A DNA stretch of 10,125 nucleotides from Bacillota bacterium (GCA_023410885.1 JAEYPI010000285.1:1-10125), one strand, 5' to 3'. Shown: positions 1 to 7,034, counted from the first letter of the stretch. The notes: generated from the sequence alone by a model not told the origin. Translations and numbers: made by a program.

Positions 1-2
1 GT

Positions 3-212
3 TATAAACTGGATGGTACAGCTATAGGTGATTATACAGATATGTCCTTTGTAGCGCCGTTTACGGCTGCATGCATTGTAGACAGCGCACATCAGAATTA
101 CCTCAATCAGGGGTGGGATTTGATCAGAAGTACAAGGGAAGATTACTATGGCGATTCTATCAGTTTGTTGTGCATGATCCTAATATCCGGTAACTGGTGG
201 GCTCCTCAATAA
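3..212 (+). CDS. GH8 family glycoside hydrolase (endoglucanase-type), 3' end only
   Basis: The frame opening at base 3 gives 69 residues before a TAA stop and carries the typical C-terminus of glycoside hydrolase family 8. The visible landmarks are a YKLDG start, a DMSFVAPF segment, a Q-N-Y-L-N-Q-G-W helix region, a YYGDSISLL helix and a final SGNWWAP. GH8 enzymes hydrolyse beta-1,4 links in cellulose, lichenan, xylan or chitosan from an (alpha/alpha)6 barrel, and are usually secreted. The catalytic acids lie upstream of the window, so the substrate cannot be judged. The protein ends right after the catalytic fold, so no dockerin or binding module follows it at the C-terminus. A strong hairpin lies about 40 bases downstream. 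I am confident of the family but not of the substrate. Confidence 0.85.
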   Translation, partial: YKLDGTAIGDYTDMSFVAPFTAACIVDSAHQNYLNQGWDLIRSTREDYYGDSISLLCMILISGNWWAPQ

Positions 213-253
213 GTAACATCAATATAGTTTATACCTACCTGGTTAAACCGCCT

Positions 254-292
254 AAAGAGATGATTTCTGCGTTTAGCAGAAATCATCTCTTT
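254..292 (+). terminator. Perfect 17-bp inverted repeat, probable terminator of the GH8 gene
   Basis: Bases 254-270 are the exact reverse complement of 276-292, leaving a five-base loop (GTTTA). The stem is A/T-rich at its base and G/C near the loop. It lies 42 bases after the GH8 stop and before the next gene, as expected of a terminator. The downstream bases (GATGTTTC) are only weakly T-rich, so it lacks a textbook U tract on either strand; the 3' arm itself ends in CTCTTT. An mRNA-stabilising 3' structure is an alternative. Confidence 0.55.
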
Positions 293-404
293 GATGTTTC
301 AGTTAAAGAAGCTGGCTGTACTTGGGTAATAATGTTATCATGAAATAAGTATATCTTTTATGGGTAAATATATTTGGAACCACATCATAAAAGGAGATGA
401 GAAG

Positions 405-920
405 ATGTCATTCATTGATCTTGCTATGAAGAGGTATTCATGTAGAGACTATCAAAATAAACCTGTAGAGAAAGAAAAGATACTTCAAGTACTAGAGGCA
501 GGAAGAATTGCACCCTCTGCTGTTAACTTTCAGCCTTGGCATTTTATTGTTATTGCTGACCAAAATGTAAAAAGCAAGGTTTCAGAAGCCTACCCGAGAG
601 ACTGGTTTAAAAAGGCTCCTGTTATTATTGCTGTATGTGGGGACCATTCCCGATCATGGAAAAGAAAAGATGATAAAGATCACTGTGATATTGATGCAGC
701 GATTGCTGTAGATCACATGACCCTTGCAGCTGTTGATTGCGGACTTGGGACATGCTGGGTATGCGCTTTTGATGCTGAGCGGTGTCATCAGGCATTGAAT
801 TTACCTGAAAATCTGGAGGTTATTGTACTGCTTGCTTTGGGTTATCCGGCAGATGAAAATAGGCACATAGAAAAGAAAAGGAAGAGCCTTGAGGAAATCG
901 TCAGTTGGATAGGAATTTAG
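405..920 (+). CDS. Nitroreductase family FMN oxidoreductase (171 aa)
   Basis: This is a short nitroreductase-fold flavoprotein, expected to use FMN and NAD(P)H in the cytoplasm; the true substrate is unknown. Family marks seen are the N-terminal phosphate-binding R10-Y-S-C-R14, the A-P-S-A-V-N41-F-Q43-P44-W segment that contacts FMN, the G113-L-G-T-C-W118 turn and the A-L-G-Y-P strand at 144-148. The C-terminal K-K-R-K-S-L-E-E-I is typical of the subgroup. At 171 residues it is at the small end of the family. I chose the ATG at 405 because AAGGAG (391-396) sits eight bases upstream and the MSFIDLAMKRYS start matches the family. An in-frame ATG at 360 would add 15 residues without a ribosome site. 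No clear promoter was seen in 293-390. Confidence 0.9.
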   Translation: MSFIDLAMKRYSCRDYQNKPVEKEKILQVLEAGRIAPSAVNFQPWHFIVIADQNVKSKVSEAYPRDWFKKAPVIIAVCGDHSRSWKRKDDKDHCDIDAAIAVDHMTLAAVDCGLGTCWVCAFDAERCHQALNLPENLEVIVLLALGYPADENRHIEKKRKSLEEIVSWIGI

Positions 921-1037
921 GGTTATGGTTGAGGGATTGATGAACAAAACAAGAGAGACCAAATAGCATTTCGAGTTACCGTTTTTGAAGGGCAGCATCA
1001 TGTCGACAAAGAATAATAATTATCCACGAGGTGCAAT

Positions 1038-2396
1038 ATGAAAAAGCAGGTTTTCTGCAGGTTGATGTGTATGTCCCTTTTATTAATCGTGCTTACGGGT
1101 TGTCAGAGTGATTTACCGGCTGAAGTGAATACGCCTACTTCACAAGCTATTCCCAGCGACTCTTATAGTAATCATTCTCAAGAACCAGTGGAGGGAGTGG
1201 ACCCTACTACAAATCCATCATCCCAAACACCTCAATCTTCTCCAACAGAAACACCTATAAAGGATGGCTTAGGCCCAAAAGCCAAATCCCTGTTTGAAGT
1301 GGGTAAGGCAGTTTATGCGACAGATTTGGGGTTTGACAGCTTTGGGTCGATATTCTACTGGTCTCCTGATAATAGAGAGGCCTTGCTTACAGGTTCTACG
1401 AAAAATGGGGAAGGAAAATATACCTCTGCTGTTTATTATTACAATTTCATGGATCAAAAGATTATAAAAATTCTACAAGGAGAGCTGGGTGAAGATTTTT
1501 ACTTGGATGAGCCCATCTGGTCAGCAGATGGGCAGGAGGTTTTATTGTCCTTTAGCGAGAATTATTCAAAAAAAGAGCCAGCTATCTATATCTATAACAT
1601 TCGGAACGAAAAACTTGAAGCCCTCTTAATAAGTGGGCATCAGGCTGAATTTAGTACCGACGGTACAAAAATACTATATGTTGGCACAGATAAAAGCTTG
1701 CACATCTACCAACGATCCGATGGAACCATTCAATCGCTTCCTGATGAGTTGAGAGGTCGCACCCCCTTATGGTTTTCTGATAACCGCCATATCTTGTTTT
1801 TTAAGGGTACCGGCAAGAATCCTTACGGACTTGATGGAGCCGAACTCTATTCCTTATGCATTCTAGATACCCAGAAACCTGAAGAGATGAGAGTACTGGG
1901 AGATGAGCGCGTATACCAAAATCTCCATTGGGTAGTGCAGGATAATGTGGCCTGGGTAGATTCTGGTTGGGATGACGGGCATTATGTCAGTTTGCTGAAT
2001 ATTAACAAAAGCGAAGTTCAAGAACTTGGCGGTATGGGAGACAATCTATACCTGACAGCCCCCAATCCCAGAATTATCTGGAGACAGGACAATGCATGGA
2101 GAGTGTATGATACTCAGCTTAAGAATTATACCGAATACCGGGTTAGTCCGGATCAGAGTATAATGCCTTTAAGCGTACTACCGGATAATAGGCTGCTATT
2201 CTGGAAGAGCACCTTGAATGATAGGCAAAAGAGCAATCTCCTGGCGGTTTCTACCGACGGACATACTTCAGTCCTGACAGAGGATAACAGCTTTCTTTAT
2301 CCGCGCATATCTCCGGATGGGTCCGAAATGGCTTTTATTGATAGTGATGGAGGCTTTCTCATTACCGTTGACGCAATGATGCTATGTGAGCGCTGA
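1038..2396 (+). CDS. Secreted lipoprotein with TolB/WD40-like beta-propeller
   Basis: The 452-residue product begins with a lipoprotein signal: basic MKKQVFCR, a hydrophobic core at 9-19 and lipobox L19-T20-G21-C22. It should therefore be anchored to the outer face of the membrane through C22. Residues 24-77 are a Ser/Thr/Pro-rich low-complexity linker. From about 85 onward the protein repeats blade-like units resembling TolB/PD40 propellers: WSPDNREALLTG (108-119), WSADGQEVLLSF (161-172), FSTDGTKILYVG (205-216), FSDNRHILFFKG (246-257) and ISPDGSEMAFID (424-435). Propellers of this type bind proteins or ligands and rarely catalyse; I cannot name the partner. The start has GAGGTG (1028-1033) four bases upstream. 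It is not clearly linked to its neighbours, with gaps of 117 and about 144 bases. A short imperfect repeat overlaps its 3' end. Confidence 0.8.
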   Translation: MKKQVFCRLMCMSLLLIVLTGCQSDLPAEVNTPTSQAIPSDSYSNHSQEPVEGVDPTTNPSSQTPQSSPTETPIKDGLGPKAKSLFEVGKAVYATDLGFDSFGSIFYWSPDNREALLTGSTKNGEGKYTSAVYYYNFMDQKIIKILQGELGEDFYLDEPIWSADGQEVLLSFSENYSKKEPAIYIYNIRNEKLEALLISGHQAEFSTDGTKILYVGTDKSLHIYQRSDGTIQSLPDELRGRTPLWFSDNRHILFFKGTGKNPYGLDGAELYSLCILDTQKPEEMRVLGDERVYQNLHWVVQDNVAWVDSGWDDGHYVSLLNINKSEVQELGGMGDNLYLTAPNPRIIWRQDNAWRVYDTQLKNYTEYRVSPDQSIMPLSVLPDNRLLFWKSTLNDRQKSNLLAVSTDGHTSVLTEDNSFLYPRISPDGSEMAFIDSDGGFLITVDAMMLCER

Positions 2397-2464
2397 TATG
2401 AGCTAGAATGGTGCTTTGCATATGAGCTGACCACTGCTTTCTGTATGGCCCCCTTGCATACTAA

Positions 2465-2473
2465 TGGTATAAT
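2465..2473 (+). promoter_or_regulatory. Extended -10 promoter for the DUF218 gene
   Basis: TGGTATAAT combines a perfect TATAAT (2468-2473) with the upstream TG of an extended -10 element. There is no good -35 at normal spacing, which extended -10 promoters tolerate. Transcription would start near 2480, about 60 bases before the preferred ATG at 2541. Confidence 0.55.
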
Positions 2474-2540
2474 TGTTCTATAGATGTTAAAATAATAGAG
2501 TAAGGATTTTAATCTAGTCATGATCATTGGGGGCCAAAAT

Positions 2541-3215
2541 ATGGTTTTACAAAAGATTAATTATAAAAAGCTTATTTTAATATTTGCATTATTGCTTACA
2601 TTAGTGGTAATAGCTATGTTATCAATCAATGCATATGTTAAAATCTCGGTCAATGATAGAATCATTTCTCCTGACGACGCTTCAAAACTGGATGCAGACT
2701 GCATTCTTGTTCTTGGTGCAGGTGTTTTTAATGGACATCCAAGCGCCATGCTTACGGACAGGCTCTTGCAGGGCATTGATTTATATAATGCCGAAGCCTC
2801 GGATCGACTGCTGATGAGCGGTGATCATGGGCGCAAGGATTATGATGAAGTTAACACAATGAAGCAATTTGCTATTGACAGGGGAATTCCTTCCGAGAAC
2901 GTTTTTATGGATCATGCCGGCTTTTCTACTTATGAAAGTATGTACCGTGCAAGAGATATTTTTATGGCTGAAAAAATCATAATCGTTACACAAGAGTACC
3001 ACCTTTACCGCGCACTTTATATTGCACAGTCACTGGGGCTTGAGGCCTATGGTGTAGCCTCTGATCCGAGGGAATATGCAGGCCAGGAATACCGGGAGCT
3101 TCGTGAAATGTTAGCAAGGACAAAAGACTTTTTTCAAGCCATTATTCAACCTCTTCCAACCTATTTAGGAGAAGCAATCCCTGTGAGTGGAAACGGTAAT
3201 CTAACAAATGATTAG
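2541..3215 (+). CDS. DUF218 membrane protein (SanA/YdcF-like)
   Basis: This 224-residue protein has one N-terminal membrane anchor (about 10-29) and a DUF218 domain (about 53-200). Visible motifs are D51-A-D-C-I-L-V-L-G-A-G, a T-D-R at 72-74, S-G-D-H-G-R-K-D-Y-D-E (93-103), D-H-A-G-F-S-T-Y-E-S (124-133) and V-T-Q-E-Y-H-L-Y-R-A (149-158). They line the putative active site of this family. E. coli SanA affects envelope permeability to vancomycin and YdcF binds S-adenosylmethionine; the reaction in this subgroup is unknown. I prefer the ATG at 2541, with a G-rich site (2529-2533) seven bases upstream. The in-frame ATG at 2520 adds seven residues, and its nearest AAGG lies too far away. The DUF1801 gene follows after 36 bases and may be co-transcribed. 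Confidence 0.85.
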   Translation: MVLQKINYKKLILIFALLLTLVVIAMLSINAYVKISVNDRIISPDDASKLDADCILVLGAGVFNGHPSAMLTDRLLQGIDLYNAEASDRLLMSGDHGRKDYDEVNTMKQFAIDRGIPSENVFMDHAGFSTYESMYRARDIFMAEKIIIVTQEYHLYRALYIAQSLGLEAYGVASDPREYAGQEYRELREMLARTKDFFQAIIQPLPTYLGEAIPVSGNGNLTND

Positions 3216-3251
3216 CCGAATAAATAGCTTATGTATATTGAAGGAGAAAGT

Positions 3252-3644
3252 ATGGAAGAAAACAAAAATGCTCTTAAAACAATCGATGCGTATATTCTGC
3301 AGTTTTCTCCTGAGATTCGGGAAAAGCTTAATGAGCTTAGAAATGTCATAAAAGAGATAGCGCCTGATTCAGAAGAAAGGATGAGCTGGCAAATGCCGAC
3401 TTTTGTTTTACACGGAAATTTGGTGCATTTCGCCGCCCATAAAAAGCATATTGGGTTTTATCCCGGCGCCAGTGGAATAGAAGTGTTCAAGGAAAAACTA
3501 TCCCAGTATAAAGGGTCAAAAGGAGCCGTGCAATTTCCTATTGAAGAACCGATACCCTATGAATTGGTTAAGGAAATAGTCCGCTACAGGGTTGCCGAAA
3601 ATATAAGGGAAGCAGAGGAAAAATTACAAAAAAGAAAAAAATGA
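3252..3644 (+). CDS. DUF1801 (YdhG-like) protein, possible iron chaperone
   Basis: This is a 130-residue cytoplasmic protein of the DUF1801/YdhG family. Characteristic segments are a helical N-terminus (I-D-A-Y-I then S-P-E-I-R-E-K-L), M-S-W-Q-M-P-T-F (44-51), the strand pair around H-I-G-F-Y-P-G (66-72), and G-S-K-G-A-V-Q-F-P with the downstream P-I-P (88-102). B. subtilis Fra (YdhG) in this family is frataxin-like and has been implicated in iron delivery. Many members are uncharacterised, so iron handling here is only inferred by kinship. The C-terminus is a Lys/Glu-rich helix. The start at 3252 is set by AAGGAG (3241-3246) five bases upstream; an in-frame ATG at 3231 would add seven residues and has no such site. 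It lies 36 bases after the DUF218 gene. Confidence 0.85.
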   Translation: MEENKNALKTIDAYILQFSPEIREKLNELRNVIKEIAPDSEERMSWQMPTFVLHGNLVHFAAHKKHIGFYPGASGIEVFKEKLSQYKGSKGAVQFPIEEPIPYELVKEIVRYRVAENIREAEEKLQKRKK

Positions 3645-3801
3645 AGTATGGCCTTCCGCATCATTCATGAAAAGCACACATTCTATAGGGTGTACATCGC
3701 CCTTATTCTTCAATAAGAAATTAAACTGTTCTTCCTTTGGCCTTTTTTAAAACATTCCTATGTTTGTTCCCATGGTTCATAATGGCGCATACGAAGTGAT
3801 T

Positions 3802-3827
3802 GCAAGGTTTTATGAGGCCTTGTTTTT
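3802..3827 (+). terminator. Probable intrinsic terminator
   Basis: CAAGG (3803-3807) pairs with CCTTG (3818-3822). The stem can extend inward by two G.U pairs and one U-A pair to a four-base TATG loop. Five T residues (3823-3827) follow directly. This gives a stem of about eight pairs with a U tract, roughly 160 bases after the DUF1801 stop. It fits termination of the upstream unit before the FHA-SEDS operon. The G.U pairs make it only moderately stable. Confidence 0.45.
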
Positions 3828-3846
3828 CACCTGTATTTAGTATAAC
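3820..3846 (+). promoter_or_regulatory. Weak candidate promoter for the FHA-SEDS/PBP operon
   Basis: TTGTTT (3820-3825) and TATAAC (3841-3846) resemble -35 and -10 boxes but are separated by a short 15-base spacer. Transcription would start near 3853, about 60 bases before the ATG. The rest of the 3645-3913 spacer shows no better promoter and no convincing gene. Confidence 0.25.
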
Positions 3847-3913
3847 TTATTTTCACATAGAAAATTAATGGGCTTGGCCATAAAACTTGGACAATATGTA
3901 AAGGATAGTAAAT

Positions 3914-5671
3914 ATGGATAATTTTTTAGAGCAAGCAAAACAGTCTATAAGCTTGTTTTTTACGAATATAGCTGAAATACTGTCGTCCATTGGAGGCGCC
4001 CAATATTATACGCTGGTCGTAAGATGGATTCTTCCTGTTTTAGCGTTGATGATTTTTTTTAGGTGTATTATACCGCTTTTACAGAATGGAAAACGCAGCT
4101 CAGTATGGGGTTATCTGTGTATGACCGATGGGACCCGGATACCGCTTAAGCATTGGGAAAATTCAATAGGGCGGAGTAAATTGTCCGACATTATTTTAAA
4201 TCTGTCTTTTGTATCCCGCAGCCACGCAGTACTTACGTTAAGCAATGGCATCTGGTCGGTAGCCGACTTGGGATCAAAAGGAGGAGTAAAGGTTAATGGA
4301 CAAAAGATAGAACAATCAGAGCAGGTGAAGGAGGGAGACATTCTCTCTTTTGCAGGCGTTGAGATGAAACTGGCTTACGCGGATGAAAAATCCATCGACC
4401 CACAACCGCCACGTGGGCGGGTACCGTTTTGGAATTCCGTCCAAATTAAATCGGGTATGACGCTTTTGCTGATTTTACTTTTTCAAATTCTGGGTGGTGT
4501 TCAGATCTGCTTTTCCATGAGCTCAGAAGTAAACCGCGCTGTACCCATAACCTTTCTGATTTTTATTTTTATAGAATGCCTCTATTATATGATAATGAAT
4601 CGGTGCAGCAAAAAGTACTTTGAGTTGGAGCTGTTAGTCTACTTCCTATGTGGGCTGAACCTGCTTGTAGTCGCTTCAGCAGCACCAAATTCCCTCTATA
4701 AACAATTGGCATCGATTCTTATAGGTATCGTTGCCTTTAGCGTACTTGGATTGCTTCTAAAAGACCTGGCTCGTGCACGCAAGCTTAAGTATGTCCTTTC
4801 GGCTGGTGCACTTGTTCTTCTGGTTCTGAATCTGGTATTTGGAGAAACCCGATTTGGTGCGAAAAACTGGATTAATCTTGGCTTTATAACCTTTCAGCCG
4901 CTGGAGTTTGTTAAGGTGGCTTTTGTTATCGCGGGGGCGGCCACACTGGATAAGCTGCTCACATCACGCAATCTAACAATGTTTATTGGGTTCTCTGGAG
5001 CGTGTATCGGAGCGCTCATCCTTATGAGGGATTTGGGAACAGCGGTCATTTTCTTTGGTGCCTTTTTAGTCATTGCCTTTATGCGCTCGGGAGATATACG
5101 CACCATTGCGCTTATATCGGCAGGAGCTGTACTCGGAGCTATTGCGGTTGTTTCTTTTATGCCTTATATTGCATCTCGCTTTGCTGCCTGGGGAAAGGTT
5201 TGGGAGTATGCGGATACCACCGGCTACCAACAGACTCGTACTATGATTGCCAGTGCAAGCGGCGGATTATTGGGCGTCGGTGGCGGAAATGGGTATCTCA
5301 TCCATATCGCGGCCGCCGATACGGACTTGGTGTTTGGAATGCTCTGTGAGGAATGGGGGCTGTTAATAGCCCTTACAGTGGTTTTGACGGTTGTATTTTT
5401 TGCTGTCTATGCCGTGTCTTTAACAAAGTTTTGTCGGTCCTCATTTTATGCGATTGCAGCTTGTGGAGCGGCTTCCATCTTTTTGATACAAGCCATGCTC
5501 AATGTTTTTGGCTCTGTGGATCTTCTGCCGCTTACGGGTATTACTCTGCCCTTTGTATCCAATGGGGGTTCGTCCATGATAGCATCGTGGGGACTGCTGA
5601 CATTTATTAAAGCCGCAGATGAGCGTTGCAGGCCAAGTATAGCAAAAAAAGCGAAAAAAACAGGTGAATGA
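3914..5671 (+). CDS. FHA domain-SEDS (FtsW/RodA/SpoVE) fusion, peptidoglycan glycosyltransferase
   Basis: The 585-residue product joins three parts. A membrane segment (about 33-56) comes first. A cytoplasmic FHA domain (about 65-155) follows, with G86-R87, S101-R-S-H104 and D118-L-G-S121 through N128-G129. The third part is a SEDS core of about ten membrane helices (about 180-570). SEDS marks are G-A-K-N-W-I (315-320), Q-P-L-E-F-V-K (328-334), R-D373-L-G-T-A with the expected catalytic Asp, A-A-A-D-T-D-L-V-F (466-474), E-E-W-G-L (479-483) and L-P-F-V-S-N-G-G-S-S (545-554). SEDS proteins polymerise lipid II glycan strands with a partner class B PBP, and that partner starts one base after this stop. 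FHA domains bind phosphothreonine, so kinase control is likely but inferred. AAGGAT (3901-3906) is the ribosome site. Normal FtsW/RodA lack the N-terminal extension of about 170 residues. The C-terminal tail is Lys-rich and encoded by two A7 runs. Confidence 0.92.
   Translation: MDNFLEQAKQSISLFFTNIAEILSSIGGAQYYTLVVRWILPVLALMIFFRCIIPLLQNGKRSSVWGYLCMTDGTRIPLKHWENSIGRSKLSDIILNLSFVSRSHAVLTLSNGIWSVADLGSKGGVKVNGQKIEQSEQVKEGDILSFAGVEMKLAYADEKSIDPQPPRGRVPFWNSVQIKSGMTLLLILLFQILGGVQICFSMSSEVNRAVPITFLIFIFIECLYYMIMNRCSKKYFELELLVYFLCGLNLLVVASAAPNSLYKQLASILIGIVAFSVLGLLLKDLARARKLKYVLSAGALVLLVLNLVFGETRFGAKNWINLGFITFQPLEFVKVAFVIAGAATLDKLLTSRNLTMFIGFSGACIGALILMRDLGTAVIFFGAFLVIAFMRSGDIRTIALISAGAVLGAIAVVSFMPYIASRFAAWGKVWEYADTTGYQQTRTMIASASGGLLGVGGGNGYLIHIAAADTDLVFGMLCEEWGLLIALTVVLTVVFFAVYAVSLTKFCRSSFYAIAACGAASIFLIQAMLNVFGSVDLLPLTGITLPFVSNGGSSMIASWGLLTFIKAADERCRPSIAKKAKKTGE
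5662..5666 (+). promoter_or_regulatory. Ribosome binding site that decides the PBP start
   Basis: AGGTG lies six bases before the ATG at 5673, inside the last codons of the FHA-SEDS gene. It supports ATG 5673 over the in-frame GTG at 5664, which is preceded only by A-rich sequence. The TGAC-ATG junction suggests translational coupling. Confidence 0.6.
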
Positions 5672-5672
5672 C

Positions 5673-7034
5673 ATGAAACTACTATCAAAACGTGCAGTGG
5701 TGGTATTAATCCTTTCCTTGCTGCTGGTAGCCGGCCTCTTGACCTTTACGGTGAAATACGTGATGAATGCGTCATCATGGGCCATGTATCCCACCAACAG
5801 ACATCTCTATACAGAAGGGAAGCTCGTAGTATCAGGGACAATCTATGACCGTGGAGGAGAGGTTCTTGCTCAAACCATTAAGGGTAAAAAGCAATATCAT
5901 AAGAATATAACGGTGCGTAAAGCATTGATGCACGCAATTGGAGATTCAAACGGCAATGTGGTGACCGGTGCACAGGCAGCTTTCAGAGATCGTTTGAGCG
6001 GTTGGAGTTTACTTAACGGGACCTATCACGCCGGCACATCAGCCCATGATCTGACACTTACCCTTGATGCCGATCTATGTGCTGTGGCATACAATGCGCT
6101 GAACGGACGGAAGGGGACAGTGGGGGTATACAACTACAAGACCGGGGAGATCCTTTGCATGGTCAGTACGCCTACCTTTGACCCGGAAGTGCCGCCTAAT
6201 GTGGGTAAAAATCCGGAGCTGTACGAAGGGGTGTATATTAATCGTTTTCTTTCGGCTACCTATACCCCCGGATCTGTGTTTAAGCTGGTGACGGCTGCCG
6301 CGGCTATTGAAAATATTAAGAACATTGATACAAAGGTTTATCACTGTGACGGAAAGCTGGAGATTGGGGGACAATTGGTGACATGCCCTTTGGCCCATGG
6401 TAATGTTACGTTGGAATCAGCCCTTGCCGAATCCTGTAACGTAGCCTTTGCTCATATCAGCCTTGAGCTTGGTGGTACTACCCTGCAGAAGTATGCAGAT
6501 ACAGCCGGCTTCAATTCCAGCTTGGAGGTTGATGGCATTAAGACAGCCATGGGTAAGGTGAATGTGGCAGATGCGGAAGGGGGAGATTTGGCATGGGCTG
6601 GCATAGGGCAATATAGTGATCTTGCCAACCCGCTAAATTTTTTGACCTATGTGGGAGCAATTGCAAATGATGGTGTCCGTATTACTCCAAGGCTACTGAT
6701 GGACGACGGACTATTTACTACGTTCTTGCGTGGAACAAAGCGTGTACTTTCAGAGGATACGGCTGGGACCGTTAAAAATATGATGCGGAACAATGTCATA
6801 AATGCCTATGGGGAGGGGAATTACAGCGGACTGAAGATGGGAGCAAAATCCGGGACTGCCGAAGTAGGTGGCGATCAAAAGCCCCATGCCTGGTTCGCTG
6901 GATTTCTAGACAGAGAGGATTGTCCCCTTGCTTTTGTAGTGGTGATTGAAAATGGAGGCTCCGGTAGCAAGGTTGCAGGTCCTATAGCAGCAAAAGTGCT
7001 TCAGACTGCAGTCAAGAGCATGACTAAAGAGTAA
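5673..7034 (+). CDS. Compact class B penicillin-binding protein (transpeptidase)
   Basis: This 453-residue protein has a short cytoplasmic N-terminus, one membrane anchor (about 8-27) and an extracytoplasmic part. A small N-terminal module with S54-G-T-I-Y-D-R-G-G-E-V-L-A resembles the PBP 'RG-I-DRNG-LA' strand. The transpeptidase domain runs from about 145 to the end. The penicillin-binding triad is complete: S201-V-F-K204, S254-C-N256 and K392-S-G394. The usual G-Q-G is G312-Q-Y here. It should cross-link peptides on strands made by the SEDS protein encoded just upstream. At 453 residues it is much shorter than E. coli PBP2 or FtsI and lacks PASTA domains. In size and setting it resembles actinobacterial PbpA, which pairs with RodA. 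Exact role (elongation, division or sporulation) cannot be told. Confidence 0.92.
   Translation: MKLLSKRAVVVLILSLLLVAGLLTFTVKYVMNASSWAMYPTNRHLYTEGKLVVSGTIYDRGGEVLAQTIKGKKQYHKNITVRKALMHAIGDSNGNVVTGAQAAFRDRLSGWSLLNGTYHAGTSAHDLTLTLDADLCAVAYNALNGRKGTVGVYNYKTGEILCMVSTPTFDPEVPPNVGKNPELYEGVYINRFLSATYTPGSVFKLVTAAAAIENIKNIDTKVYHCDGKLEIGGQLVTCPLAHGNVTLESALAESCNVAFAHISLELGGTTLQKYADTAGFNSSLEVDGIKTAMGKVNVADAEGGDLAWAGIGQYSDLANPLNFLTYVGAIANDGVRITPRLLMDDGLFTTFLRGTKRVLSEDTAGTVKNMMRNNVINAYGEGNYSGLKMGAKSGTAEVGGDQKPHAWFAGFLDREDCPLAFVVVIENGGSGSKVAGPIAAKVLQTAVKSMTKE

Noticed and set aside
360..404. Fifteen-residue N-terminal extension of the first nitroreductase from ATG 360
   Set aside because: No ribosome site precedes it, whereas AAGGAG is ideally placed before ATG 405, where the family N-terminus begins.
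3702..3717. Small hairpin CTTATT-CTTC-AATAAG in the spacer
   Set aside because: Six weak A/T-rich pairs with no T run are expected by chance in AT-rich sequence.
3624..3746. Open - strand stretch of 40 codons with fairly protein-like composition in the 3645-3913 spacer, a possible gene remnant
   Set aside because: It has no start codon with a ribosome site, it overlaps the DUF1801 end, and a 40-codon opening is expected by chance; I recognise no family.
3760..3840. 26-codon ORF starting at ATG 3760
   Set aside because: It lacks a ribosome binding site, overlaps the probable terminator, and its sequence matches nothing I recognise.
5002..5349. Open frame of 115 codons on the + strand inside the FHA-SEDS gene
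   Set aside because: It overlaps the SEDS core with all its motifs in another frame and has Cys/Tyr/Arg-rich composition typical of a shadow frame.
5441..5797. Antisense open frame of 118 codons across the SEDS/PBP junction
   Set aside because: It opposes both genes of a coupled operon and has no start signal or recognisable domain.
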